From Acutalibacter sp. (lineage in GTDB: Bacteria; Bacillota; Clostridia; Oscillospirales; Acutalibacteraceae), in NCBI GenBank assembly GCA_022801475.1, contig JAAWSH010000115.1:1-5847 (forward strand): 5,847 nucleotides of DNA. Direction: 5' to 3'. Each line of letters begins with the position of its first letter. Position 1 is the stretch's first letter. This document shows, piece by piece, positions 1 through 5,835 of the stretch. The notes under the pieces were generated by a model. That model was not told the origin of the DNA and made no database searches. It worked only from the letters and a program-made list of their open reading frames with translations. A program made the position numbers and the translations under genes.

Positions 1-1138
1 TGATAATGGCTACATACTGCTGCCCGGTGCCCAGCAGTACCCCCCAGGCGGTGAGAATGGTGGCAATTACCAGGCCCCGGTCCGACTTAATGCGGCTTAC
101 CACCTTTTCCAAAATAGACCCGGCCATGCCGGTGCGCTCGAAGATACCGGCAAAGCTTAGGGCAATTAGCATAAGGGCTACGGTGCGCATCATGCTGAGC
201 ATGCCGCCTCGGTTCAGCAGGGTGTCCACGGTTTCCACTCCGGTACTGGCGGAAAAGCCGTTCATCATGTTGCCCATAAGGGAGCTAAAGGCCGCCCCCT
301 GGACCAATAGCGCAGAAAGAAACCCCAGCAGTGCGGCCCCCAACAGCCCGGGCAGGGCGGGAACCCGGAAAATTACCATGACCAATACCAAGGCTGGGGG
401 CAAAAGCAATAGGGGATGGATAAAGAACTGCTCCCGCAGGGTATCTAGGGTGAGCTGAACCTGAGCGGTATCCGCTGCACCGCCCCCAAACACAAAGCCC
501 AATACCCCATAAATAATGATACAGAGCACATAGGTGGGGGTGGTGGTCACCATCATGTGGCGGATATGGTCGAACACATTGGTGTCAGATACTGAGGGGG
601 CTAGGTTGGTCGTATCGGAGAGGGGAGACATTTTATCGCCAAAGTAGGCTCCGGAGACAACGGCTCCTACGGTAATAGGCCCAGGAATGCCAATGGCCTC
701 GCCAATGCCGAACAGGGCCACCCCCACCGTGCCAATGGTGGACAGAGAGCTGCCGATGGAAAGAGAGACCAGAGAGCAGAGCAAAAGGGCTGTTACCAGA
801 AAAAACCGGGGCGAGATAATCTGCAAGCCATAGTAGACCATGGTAGGGATAATGCCCCCAGCCATCCAGGCAGCAATAAGGACGCCGATGGACATGATGA
901 TCAGCAGGGCGGGCAGCGCTGGGGTAATGGCGCTGGTAATGCCCTCCAGCATGTCCTGCCAAGAGAAGCGGTGCAGGGCGCCCAGCAGGGCAGCCAGAGC
1001 TGCCGCGATCAAAAGAGGCACGTGGGGCGCGCTGCCCAGCAAGGCGGTAAAGGTGACCACTAGGGCAATCAGCAGGACAAACATAGTCACTGCCGGCCAG
1101 AAGCCCACTGGACGGGACGTTTGCTTTTGAGTTTCCAT
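1..1138 (-). CDS. nhaC: Na+/H+ antiporter, NhaC family (C-terminus cut by window edge)
   Basis: Integral membrane secondary transporter predicted to exchange Na+ for H+ (or a related coupled exchange) across the cytoplasmic membrane. I translated 379 codons from the ATG at 1138 leftward without a stop; the family is roughly 450-480 residues, so the last part is missing. Hydrophobic segments are spread along the whole protein (first at about residues 13-34, then 38-55, 72-92 and 112-130). The most diagnostic stretch is GDKMSPLSDTTNLA at residues 167-180, characteristic of NhaC (PF03553). Near the edge, GTGQQYVAII (370-379) fits the conserved C-terminal half. The start is supported by a GGGAGG ribosome binding site at 1153-1148, 9 nt upstream, and by a good promoter. 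The gene diverges from the ABC operon. Some NhaC relatives, such as MleN of Bacillus, couple Na+/H+ exchange to malate/lactate, so substrate is not settled. Family assignment is confident. Confidence 0.93.
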   Translation of the reverse strand, partial: METQKQTSRPVGFWPAVTMFVLLIALVVTFTALLGSAPHVPLLIAAALAALLGALHRFSWQDMLEGITSAITPALPALLIIMSIGVLIAAWMAGGIIPTMVYYGLQIISPRFFLVTALLLCSLVSLSIGSSLSTIGTVGVALFGIGEAIGIPGPITVGAVVSGAYFGDKMSPLSDTTNLAPSVSDTNVFDHIRHMMVTTTPTYVLCIIIYGVLGFVFGGGAADTAQVQLTLDTLREQFFIHPLLLLPPALVLVMVIFRVPALPGLLGAALLGFLSALLVQGAAFSSLMGNMMNGFSASTGVETVDTLLNRGGMLSMMRTVALMLIALSFAGIFERTGMAGSILEKVVSRIKSDRGLVIATILTAWGVLLGTGQQYVAII

Positions 1139-1172
1139 GAGGTATTTCCTCCCAGTAAAAGTATACTGATTT

Positions 1173-1201
1173 AGTTTACCATTTTGGTTAGGGGGAGTCA
1201 A
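1173..1201 (-). promoter_or_regulatory. Sigma-A promoter of the nhaC-family gene
   Basis: Reading leftward on the minus strand there is TTGACT (1201-1196), a 17-bp spacer, then TAAACT (1178-1173). The spacer ends in TGG, giving an extended -10 (TG-N) element. Transcription would begin near 1166, leaving a leader of about 28 nt that contains the ribosome binding site at 1153-1148. Spacing and hexamers fit a housekeeping promoter; no experiment supports it. Confidence 0.65.
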
Positions 1202-1299
1202 TAGAAGAATGGACGTAAGTGGCAGAAGCTAAGGGTTCCACAGTAAGGAAAAGAAGAGGGACGCAATATAAAGTTTGGTCCACTTTTTCAAAAGCGGCA

Positions 1300-1360
1300 G
1301 GGGTTCAGAAGGTAAAGCCCCCGGCCTCCGGAGACCGCTCGGCTTGGCGGCAAGACCGTA
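1300..1360. other. GC-rich patch with inverted repeats in the divergent spacer
   Basis: This roughly 60-bp block is much richer in G and C than the flanking AT-rich spacer. It contains several short complementary pairs: GGGG at 1300-1303 with CCCC at 1318-1321; a near-palindrome around 1322-1337 that pairs fully, with one G-U, when read on the minus strand; and CTTG-GCGG-CAAG at 1344-1355. It lies upstream of both predicted start sites, so neither mapped promoter would transcribe it. It may be a protein-binding region or a remnant; I recognise no known riboswitch or RNA family and no convincing small gene here. Confidence 0.35.
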
Positions 1361-1362
1361 AC

Positions 1363-1385
1363 TTTCCACAGAATTATTCTGGAAA
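1363..1385. promoter_or_regulatory. Operator-like palindrome upstream of the ABC operon
   Basis: A perfect inverted repeat CAGAATTATTCTG (1369-1381, six-base arms around one central base) is flanked by TTTC (1363-1366) and GAAA (1382-1385), extending the symmetry with a two-base slip. Alternatively, the arms TTTCCA (1363-1368) and TGGAAA (1380-1385) pair. It is centred about 64 bp upstream of the predicted start of the ABC transcript and about 30 bp upstream of its -35 box, a position suited to an activator. The binding protein is unknown and no regulator gene lies in the window. Confidence 0.4.
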
Positions 1386-1404
1386 ATTTGTGAAAGAAAT
1401 TTGT
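1384..1404 (+). repeat. Direct repeat AAATTTGT beside the ABC operon -35 box
   Basis: AAATTTGT occurs at 1384-1391 and again at 1397-1404, a 13-bp period. The second copy ends on the first base of the -35 hexamer. Such placement could serve a transcription factor, but the repeat is AT-rich and short, so chance is quite possible. Confidence 0.3.
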
Positions 1405-1432
1405 TGACTTAAGAGAAAATCTGTTGTAGAAT
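1404..1432 (+). promoter_or_regulatory. Sigma-A promoter of the ABC exporter operon
   Basis: TTGACT at 1404-1409 and TAGAAT at 1427-1432 are separated by exactly 17 bp, close to the sigma-A consensus. Transcription would begin near 1439, giving a leader of about 65 nt. That leader carries a small hairpin, CCCTT (1443-1447) with AAGGG (1452-1456), near its 5' end, which might stabilise the mRNA. Confidence 0.65.
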
Positions 1433-1503
1433 TTATGTCCTGCCCTTTGTGAAGGGTGATTAAAAAAATAACTATAAATTGCAAAAAGAAGGGAGTGTTC
1501 TGC

Positions 1504-2292
1504 ATGATTGAAGTAAAGGACCTGCGAAAAAACTTTCGGGTGGCAAGGCGGGGCGCGGGCTTTGCTCAGGCGGCAAAGGCGCTGTTCCACCGGGAGTATG
1601 ACCTGATCCATGCCCTGGACGGCGTCAGCTTTTCCATCCGGGATGGGGAGATGGTGGGGTACATAGGTCCTAATGGCGCGGGGAAGAGCAGCACCATCAA
1701 AATTCTCAGCGGTATCCTTACCCCGGACAGCGGCCAGTGTCTGGTAAACGGCCGGGTCCCCTGGAAGGAGCGCACCCGCCATGTGCGGGAGATCGGCGTA
1801 GTGTTTGGCCAACGCACCCAGCTGTGGTGGGACGTGCCCGTCATCGACTCCTTCGAGCTGCTGAAGGATATCTATTCCATTCCTCCCGAGACGTACCGGA
1901 AAAACGTGGACGAGCTCACCCAGCTTTTAGACCTGGGCGATCTGCTGCGTACCCCGGCACGGATGCTGTCCCTGGGCCAGCGGATGCGCAGTGAGATAGC
2001 CGGGTCTCTGCTCCACAGCCCCAAGCTGCTGTTTTTGGACGAGCCTACCATTGGCTTGGACGCGGTCTCCAAGCTGGCGGTGCGGGAGTTTATCCGGCGG
2101 CTGAACCAGGAGCGCTGCACCACCGTGCTGCTGACCACCCACGACATGCAGGACATCGAGGCCCTGGCCAGCCGGATTCTCCTCATCGGTAAAGGAAAGA
2201 TCCTGCTGGACGGGGGCCTGGAGGACATCCGCCGGGGCGGGGAGCAGATTGACGAGACCGTGGCCCAGCTGTACAAAAAGTTCGACGTGTGA
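1504..2292 (+). CDS. ABC transporter ATP-binding protein, COG4586 type (predicted exporter)
   Basis: Cytoplasmic ATPase that should power the two permeases encoded just downstream. The 262-residue protein has all nucleotide-binding motifs: Walker A GPNGAGKSS (55-63), Q-loop Gln103, signature LSLGQ (155-159), Walker B LLFLDE (175-180), D-loop GLDA (184-187) and H-loop His213. The GQRTQLWWD sequence after the Q-loop, the LSLGQRMR signature, and the extended segment between the first strand and Walker A (about residues 11-35) mark the COG4586 group that works with COG4587 and COG3694 permeases. It seems shorter at the C-terminus than many relatives. I chose ATG 1504 because AAGGGAG (1489-1495) sits 8 nt upstream and the protein then begins with the usual MIEVKDL; an in-frame GTG at 1456 lacks such support. 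The stop is 10 nt before the next gene. Relatives are annotated as multidrug or viologen exporters; the substrate here is unknown. Confidence 0.93.
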   Translation: MIEVKDLRKNFRVARRGAGFAQAAKALFHREYDLIHALDGVSFSIRDGEMVGYIGPNGAGKSSTIKILSGILTPDSGQCLVNGRVPWKERTRHVREIGVVFGQRTQLWWDVPVIDSFELLKDIYSIPPETYRKNVDELTQLLDLGDLLRTPARMLSLGQRMRSEIAGSLLHSPKLLFLDEPTIGLDAVSKLAVREFIRRLNQERCTTVLLTTHDMQDIEALASRILLIGKGKILLDGGLEDIRRGGEQIDETVAQLYKKFDV

Positions 2293-2302
2293 GGTGGGCG
2301 TC

Positions 2303-3106
2303 ATGAAAAAATACCTGTCTTTTTTCCGGCTGCGCTTCATTATGGGCCTGCAATACCGGGCCGCGGCCCTGGGGGGCCTGGTGTGCCAGTTTTTTTGGGG
2401 CGCTATGGCTATTTTGGCCTTTAAGGCTTTTTACGAGAGCGACCCGGCGGCGTTTCCCATGAGTATGCAAGCTGTTTCTAGCTACATATGGCTTCAACAG
2501 GCCTTTTTGCTGCTTCTAACTCTCAACGGCATGGACGGCGAATTCTTTAACGTGATACAAAGCGGCAATGTGGCCTACGAGCTGTGCCGCCCGGTGGACG
2601 TGTACGGCATGTGGTTCACCCGCCAGGCGGCCACCCGGTTCTCCAACGCCATGCTGCGGTGCGTGCCGCCCCTGCTGGTGGCCCTGTTGATTCCCGCGCC
2701 CTACGGCCTGGGGGCTCCGGCGGGGCTGGGGGCGTTTTTGTGGTTTGTTCTCTCCTTGTCCCTGGCTACAGGGGTGGTCACAGCTTTTTGCATGATCGTG
2801 TACATGATCACCTTCCACACCATTTCTCCCCGAGGGGTACGGCTGATAGCCATAGGCGTGGCGGACTTCCTCAGCGGAGACATTGTCCCCCTACCTTTTT
2901 TCCCGGACGCGGTCCGCCGAGTGGTGGAGCTGCTGCCCTTCTCGGCTATGGTGAATGTGCCTTTGCGCATCTACAGCGGGGACCTGTGGGGAGAGGAAAT
3001 GCTGCGGCTGGTGGCCCTGCAAGCCTTTTGGATTGTGGCTCTGGTGGCGGCGGGCAAGCTCTTAGAGAAAATAGAACTCAAACGCGTAGTGGTACAGGGG
3101 GGATAA
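2303..3106 (+). CDS. ABC-2-type permease, COG4587/PF06182-like
   Basis: First membrane subunit of the predicted exporter; 267 residues. Hydrophobic segments lie roughly at 20-41, 56-73, 115-132, 140-170, 178-191 and 232-251, consistent with six transmembrane helices. Family features are an IQSGNVAYELCRPVD stretch (86-99), matching the conserved 'SG...L.RP' cytoplasmic loop that probably contacts the ATPase, and SGDIVPLPFFP (191-201) followed by LPF (211-213) before the last helices. The start is ATG 2303, preceded by GAGGTG at 2291-2296 that overlaps the end of the ATPase gene; an in-frame start at 2249 would overlap the ATPase and has no support. It ends 4 nt before the second permease, indicating tight translational coupling. 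Strong match to the PF06182 group; no substrate can be read from it. Confidence 0.88.
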   Translation: MKKYLSFFRLRFIMGLQYRAAALGGLVCQFFWGAMAILAFKAFYESDPAAFPMSMQAVSSYIWLQQAFLLLLTLNGMDGEFFNVIQSGNVAYELCRPVDVYGMWFTRQAATRFSNAMLRCVPPLLVALLIPAPYGLGAPAGLGAFLWFVLSLSLATGVVTAFCMIVYMITFHTISPRGVRLIAIGVADFLSGDIVPLPFFPDAVRRVVELLPFSAMVNVPLRIYSGDLWGEEMLRLVALQAFWIVALVAAGKLLEKIELKRVVVQGG

Positions 3107-3110
3107 GAGA

Positions 3111-3890
3111 ATGCTTCGGCTGTATAAAAAATACTTTTCCATTCATTTAAAGAGCGTTATGCAGTACAAGGGCTCCTTTTTCGCCACAGTGGTCGGGTCC
3201 TTTCTCACCAACTTCACGGTGTTTTTGGGGATTTTCTTCATGTTCCAGCGCTTTCACACAGTAAAGGACTTTACGTATGAGCAGGTAATGCTCTGCTACG
3301 GCTTTACGCTCATGGGCTTTGCCGTTGCCCAGATGTTCGCTTCGGGGTTCAAGGTGTTTGACAGCATGATTGCCAACGGAGAGTTCGACCGCATTCTCTG
3401 CCGCCCCCGCAACGAGATCTTCCAGGTACTAGCCTACCGCATCGACTTTGTACGCATAGGTATGCTGTTGCAGGGCGTTGTCATGCTGATTTACGGCCTT
3501 TGCAGCTGCCATGTGGACTGGAACTTCCCCCGGGTGCTGACAGCCATTTTCATGGTAATAGGCGGAATAGTGCTGTTCTCGGCGCTGTTCCTGCTGGACG
3601 GGGCCATCGCTTTTTTTACCTTGCAGGGGCTGGAGTTTATGAATGTGTTTACCTACGGGGCCGTGGAGCACGGCAAGTACCCCTGGGGAATTTACGGCCG
3701 GGGGATGCTGCTGTTCTGTACTTTTGTGGTGCCCTACGCCCTGGTGCAGTACTATCCGCTGCTGTACCTTTTAGGGCGAAGGGAGGACCCCTGGTGCATC
3801 TTTTTACCGCTGATAGCCTGCCTGTTTGCCGTGCCCTGCTGGGTGGTGTGGCGCATCGGCGTGCGGAGTTATAAGTCTACAGGATCTTGA
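3111..3890 (+). CDS. ABC-2-type permease, COG3694-like
   Basis: Second membrane subunit, 259 residues, distinct from the first permease but built on the same plan, so the exporter is probably a heterodimer of permeases with two copies of the ATPase. Hydrophobic segments are near 22-45, 60-77, 112-131, 142-170, 199-221 and 229-248. The conserved loop NGEFDRILCRP (89-99) corresponds to the RP loop of its partner, and VVPYALVQYYPLLYLLGR (206-223) is typical of COG3694 proteins. The start ATG 3111 has a purine-rich site AGGGGGGA (3096-3103) 7 nt upstream, overlapping the end of the preceding gene. The C-terminus is a short charged tail after the last helix. It is followed by a 68-bp gap before the acetyltransferase. 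Role is inferred from family and operon. Confidence 0.87.
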   Translation: MLRLYKKYFSIHLKSVMQYKGSFFATVVGSFLTNFTVFLGIFFMFQRFHTVKDFTYEQVMLCYGFTLMGFAVAQMFASGFKVFDSMIANGEFDRILCRPRNEIFQVLAYRIDFVRIGMLLQGVVMLIYGLCSCHVDWNFPRVLTAIFMVIGGIVLFSALFLLDGAIAFFTLQGLEFMNVFTYGAVEHGKYPWGIYGRGMLLFCTFVVPYALVQYYPLLYLLGRREDPWCIFLPLIACLFAVPCWVVWRIGVRSYKSTGS

Positions 3891-3943
3891 GGATGTGGGA
3901 CCCGCAAAAGTTTTGGGAGAAGAACCCATTTACAACATTGCCT

Positions 3944-3951
3944 AAAGGAGG
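3944..3951 (+). promoter_or_regulatory. Strong ribosome binding site deciding the acetyltransferase start
   Basis: AAAGGAGG lies 7 nt before ATG 3959, the best Shine-Dalgarno match in the window. It favours this start over in-frame upstream starts at 3887 (TTG) and 3893 (ATG). Confidence 0.75.
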
Positions 3952-3958
3952 CATCGTC

Positions 3959-4465
3959 ATGCTAGAAACCAAAGACCTGATTTTGGACAAAGGCCGGCAA
4001 GAGGACTGGCAGGCCATGTACCACAACGTCTGGTCCCGCCCAGAGAGCTTCCGCTACATGATACTGGAGTGCAGCCTTGACGAGGCCGAGGCCCAGGACC
4101 GGATGCGCCGGACCATTGAGTTCCAAAAGAGCCACGACACCTATACGGTGTATTTACGTTCTACCCACCAGGCCATTGGGTTTGCCGGAGTAGAACAGGT
4201 GAGCCCGGATACCTGGCAGGAGGTGGGGATTTGCCTGGGGCCGGACTTTGTAGGCCGGGGCTTTGGAAAACAGATTGTACAATGTCTCTTGGCATATGTT
4301 AAGAGCCTGGGAGCTCGGGAATTCCTCTACTCTACCTGGGAGGAGAACACAGCGTCCATTGCCCTGGCAAAAGCCATGGGATTTACGCCGGTCAGCCAAG
4401 AGCCCATGACCCGGCCTCATGATGGCCAGGCCTACACCCTTTTGAAATTCAAGCTGGCATTGTGA
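3959..4465 (+). CDS. GNAT-family N-acetyltransferase (RimJ/RimL-like)
   Basis: Predicted cytoplasmic enzyme that transfers an acetyl group from acetyl-CoA to an amine on a small molecule or protein. The 168-residue length fits a single GNAT domain of the Acetyltransf_3 (PF13302) type. The central strand IGFAGVEQVSP (73-83) leads into VGICLGPDFVGRGFGKQ (89-105); the GRGFGK turn (99-104) is the acetyl-CoA pyrophosphate-binding motif A. ENTASIALAKAMGF (129-142) is the Asn-containing C-terminal motif common in RimJ/RimL-like enzymes. It is the last gene of the plus-strand operon, 68 bp after the second permease, with its own very strong ribosome binding site. The reading frame stays open upstream to 3887, so an N-terminal extension of up to 24 residues is conceivable. 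Substrate unknown; linkage to the exporter suggests, but does not show, a detoxification role. Confidence 0.88.
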   Translation: MLETKDLILDKGRQEDWQAMYHNVWSRPESFRYMILECSLDEAEAQDRMRRTIEFQKSHDTYTVYLRSTHQAIGFAGVEQVSPDTWQEVGICLGPDFVGRGFGKQIVQCLLAYVKSLGAREFLYSTWEENTASIALAKAMGFTPVSQEPMTRPHDGQAYTLLKFKLAL

Positions 4466-4471
4466 GGGTGA

Positions 4472-4512
4472 GAGAAAATAAAAAGAGAGCCGGACCTTGG
4501 AAGGCCTGGCTC
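4472..4512 (-). terminator. Intrinsic terminator for the minus-strand aldo/keto reductase gene
   Basis: On the minus strand GAGCCAGGCC (4512-4503) pairs with GGTCCGGCTC (4496-4487) around a six-base loop, with one mismatch and one wobble. It is followed directly by a T-rich tract (TCTCTTTTTATTTTCTC, 4488-4472). This is a textbook rho-independent terminator for leftward transcription, 141 nt beyond the reductase stop codon. The hairpin could also form on the plus transcript just after the acetyltransferase, but there it lacks a T tract. Confidence 0.75.
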
Positions 4513-4531
4513 CCTATAGAATCGTTTCAGA

Positions 4532-4569
4532 AACGGCGTGGCCTGCGGGCGATGCCGTTCCTTCGTTTA
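4532..4569 (+). terminator. Hairpin, possible terminator of the exporter-acetyltransferase operon
   Basis: AACGGCGT (4532-4539) pairs with ATGCCGTT (4552-4559), with one wobble. After a G-G mismatch, an inner GCC/GGC stem (4541-4543 and 4548-4550) closes a TGCG loop. The following CCTTCGTTTAT is only partly T-rich, so termination strength is uncertain. It is the best plus-strand candidate after the acetyltransferase stop at 4465. It also lies within the 3' untranslated region of the opposing reductase transcript. Confidence 0.4.
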
Positions 4570-4653
4570 TCCGGTAAGAATGAGGAATCAACCCCCACCA
4601 GGAGTGATAGGAACGCTTTATCTGTCATGTCTGCTGGAGACTGGAGGGAAGGG

Positions 4654-5775
4654 TTAGCGGTCGAAATGTGTTGAGACGTCCTTTAAGTAGTCAATAATAG
4701 GCAGATGCTGGGGGCACATCTCCTGGCACTGGCCACATGCAACGCAGTCCGCTGCCTTTCCAAAGGTTCTGGCCAAATTCTTATAAACATTAAAGTTTGC
4801 GGTCCAGCCTTTTTCCTCCAGATGATCCCGCATGTCCTCATTATACAGGGAAAAATATTGGGGAATAGCAATCTTCTGGGGGCAGCCCTCGGTACAGTAA
4901 GAGCAACCAGTACAAGGCACGGCAATTTGGCTGTTGATAATCTCCGCTGCTTTGGCCACCAGGGCCTTCTCCTGGTCGTTGAGAGGCTGAAAATCCTCCA
5001 TATAGCTTAGGTTGTCCTCCATCTGGTCCAGGCGGCTCATGCCAGAGAGCACCATCTTGACCCCCGGCAGACCAGCGGCAAAGCGAATGGCCCAGGAGGC
5101 GGGGGAAGCCTTGGGATTGTGGGCCTGGAACAACTGCTCCACCTGGGCGGGTACCTTTGCCAGGGTACCGCCTTTTACAGGCTCCATCACAATAATGGGC
5201 GTGTTATGTTTTACAGCCACTTCATAGCATAGTCTGGACTGTACCCACTGGCTTTCCCAGTCTAGGTAGTTAATTTGCAGCTGGACAAACTCCAGGAAGG
5301 GGTATTTTGCAAGAATTTCCTCCAGCAGCTCTGCCGGACCATGGAAGGAAACGCCAATGGACCGGACCATCCCCTGGGCTTTCTTTTCCTGTAGCCAGCG
5401 GAAGCAATCGAACTGCTCATATTTTGGATAGCTGCCCGGCTCAATGCCGTGGAGCATATAGTAGTCAAAATACCCGGCGCCGGTTTTTTCTAATTGTTCT
5501 TCCAGCACCTTGTCCCGCTCCTCCAAAGAGTTGAAGAAGCCGGAGTGCAGCTTGGTGGTTAGGGTAAAGCTATCCCGGGGGTAGCGCTCCACCAGTGCTT
5601 TTTTAACAGTGGGCTCGCTCTGAAAGCCACAGTACATCCAGGCAGTGTCAAAGTAAGTGAAGCCCCTTTTTATAAAAAGGTCCACCATCTGCTTTACCTG
5701 TTCTAGGTCAATGTCCCCGGCATTAGCGGGGCTGTTGGTAGGCAGCCGCATTAAACCAAATCCTAATTTTTTCAT
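4654..5775 (-). CDS. Aldo/keto reductase with C-terminal twin [4Fe-4S] ferredoxin domain
   Basis: Predicted cytoplasmic oxidoreductase of the COG1453 type, 373 residues. The N-terminal part (about 1-280) is an aldo/keto reductase barrel with the catalytic tetrad visible: Asp43 and Tyr48 (FDTAWMY), Lys75 (TTKLH) and His109 (MLHG). Conserved barrel elements include SIGVSFHG (139-146), VQLQINYLDW (164-173) and MEPVKGG (197-203). The C-terminal part has two CxxCxxCxxxCP motifs, Cys288/291/294/298 and Cys344/347/350/354, expected to bind two [4Fe-4S] clusters. The protein may therefore pass electrons between ferredoxin-like carriers and a carbonyl or hydroxyl substrate; the physiological substrate is unknown. 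ATG 5775 is supported by GAGAGGAG (5790-5783) 7 nt upstream. It is a single-gene unit, convergent with the exporter operon, with its own promoter and terminator. Family assignment is firm. Confidence 0.93.
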   Translation of the reverse strand: MKKLGFGLMRLPTNSPANAGDIDLEQVKQMVDLFIKRGFTYFDTAWMYCGFQSEPTVKKALVERYPRDSFTLTTKLHSGFFNSLEERDKVLEEQLEKTGAGYFDYYMLHGIEPGSYPKYEQFDCFRWLQEKKAQGMVRSIGVSFHGPAELLEEILAKYPFLEFVQLQINYLDWESQWVQSRLCYEVAVKHNTPIIVMEPVKGGTLAKVPAQVEQLFQAHNPKASPASWAIRFAAGLPGVKMVLSGMSRLDQMEDNLSYMEDFQPLNDQEKALVAKAAEIINSQIAVPCTGCSYCTEGCPQKIAIPQYFSLYNEDMRDHLEEKGWTANFNVYKNLARTFGKAADCVACGQCQEMCPQHLPIIDYLKDVSTHFDR

Positions 5776-5805
5776 AACAGAACTCCTCTCCGTACTTTTT
5801 TGTAA

Positions 5806-5835
5806 ATTATATAATTTAGAGCAAGCTCAAGTCAA
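5806..5835 (-). promoter_or_regulatory. Sigma-A promoter of the aldo/keto reductase gene
   Basis: On the minus strand TTGACT (5835-5830) and a perfect TATAAT (5811-5806) are separated by 18 bp. Transcription would start near 5799, leaving a leader of about 24 nt with the ribosome binding site at 5790-5783. The spacer contains the short inverted repeat GAGC-TT-GCTC (5828-5819), which could bind a regulator but may be chance. Confidence 0.65.

Noticed and set aside
6..458. Plus-strand open frame opposite the NhaC-family gene
   Set aside because: The minus strand here encodes recognisable antiporter sequence; the plus-strand product is compositionally odd and has no supported start.
1160..1165. 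TATACT on the minus strand as an alternative -10 box for the antiporter gene
   Set aside because: No matching -35 box at 16-18 bp, and the start site would fall on the ribosome binding site. The TTGACT/TAAACT pair just upstream is better.
1219..1407. A 62-codon plus-strand open frame in the divergent spacer
   Set aside because: No ribosome binding site, low-complexity Lys/Arg-rich product, and it runs through the operator-like palindrome up to the -35 box of the ABC promoter. It looks like chance.
1456..1503. GTG 1456 as the ATPase start
   Set aside because: It would add a Lys-rich 16-residue stretch not expected in the family. ATG 1504 has a well-spaced AAGGGAG site and gives the usual N-terminus.
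1439..1503. Leader of the ABC operon as a riboswitch or attenuator
   Set aside because: Only a five-base-pair hairpin is present, in a leader of about 65 nt with no T-tract terminator and no known aptamer pattern.
1288..1812. Long minus-strand open frame opposite the ATPase gene and its promoter
   Set aside because: It is antisense to a clearly conserved ATPase, crosses the promoter region and resembles no known protein; a shadow of GC-rich coding sequence.
4462..4674. A 70-codon plus-strand open frame overlapping the acetyltransferase stop
   Set aside because: It reads through both terminator hairpins and the end of the opposing reductase gene, has no convincing ribosome binding site, and its product has no recognisable feature.
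5819..5828. GAGC-AA-GCTC dyad in the spacer of the reductase promoter as a MerR-type operator
   Set aside because: The arms are only four bases, symmetry does not extend outward, and the spacer is 18 bp rather than the 19-20 bp typical of MerR-type promoters.
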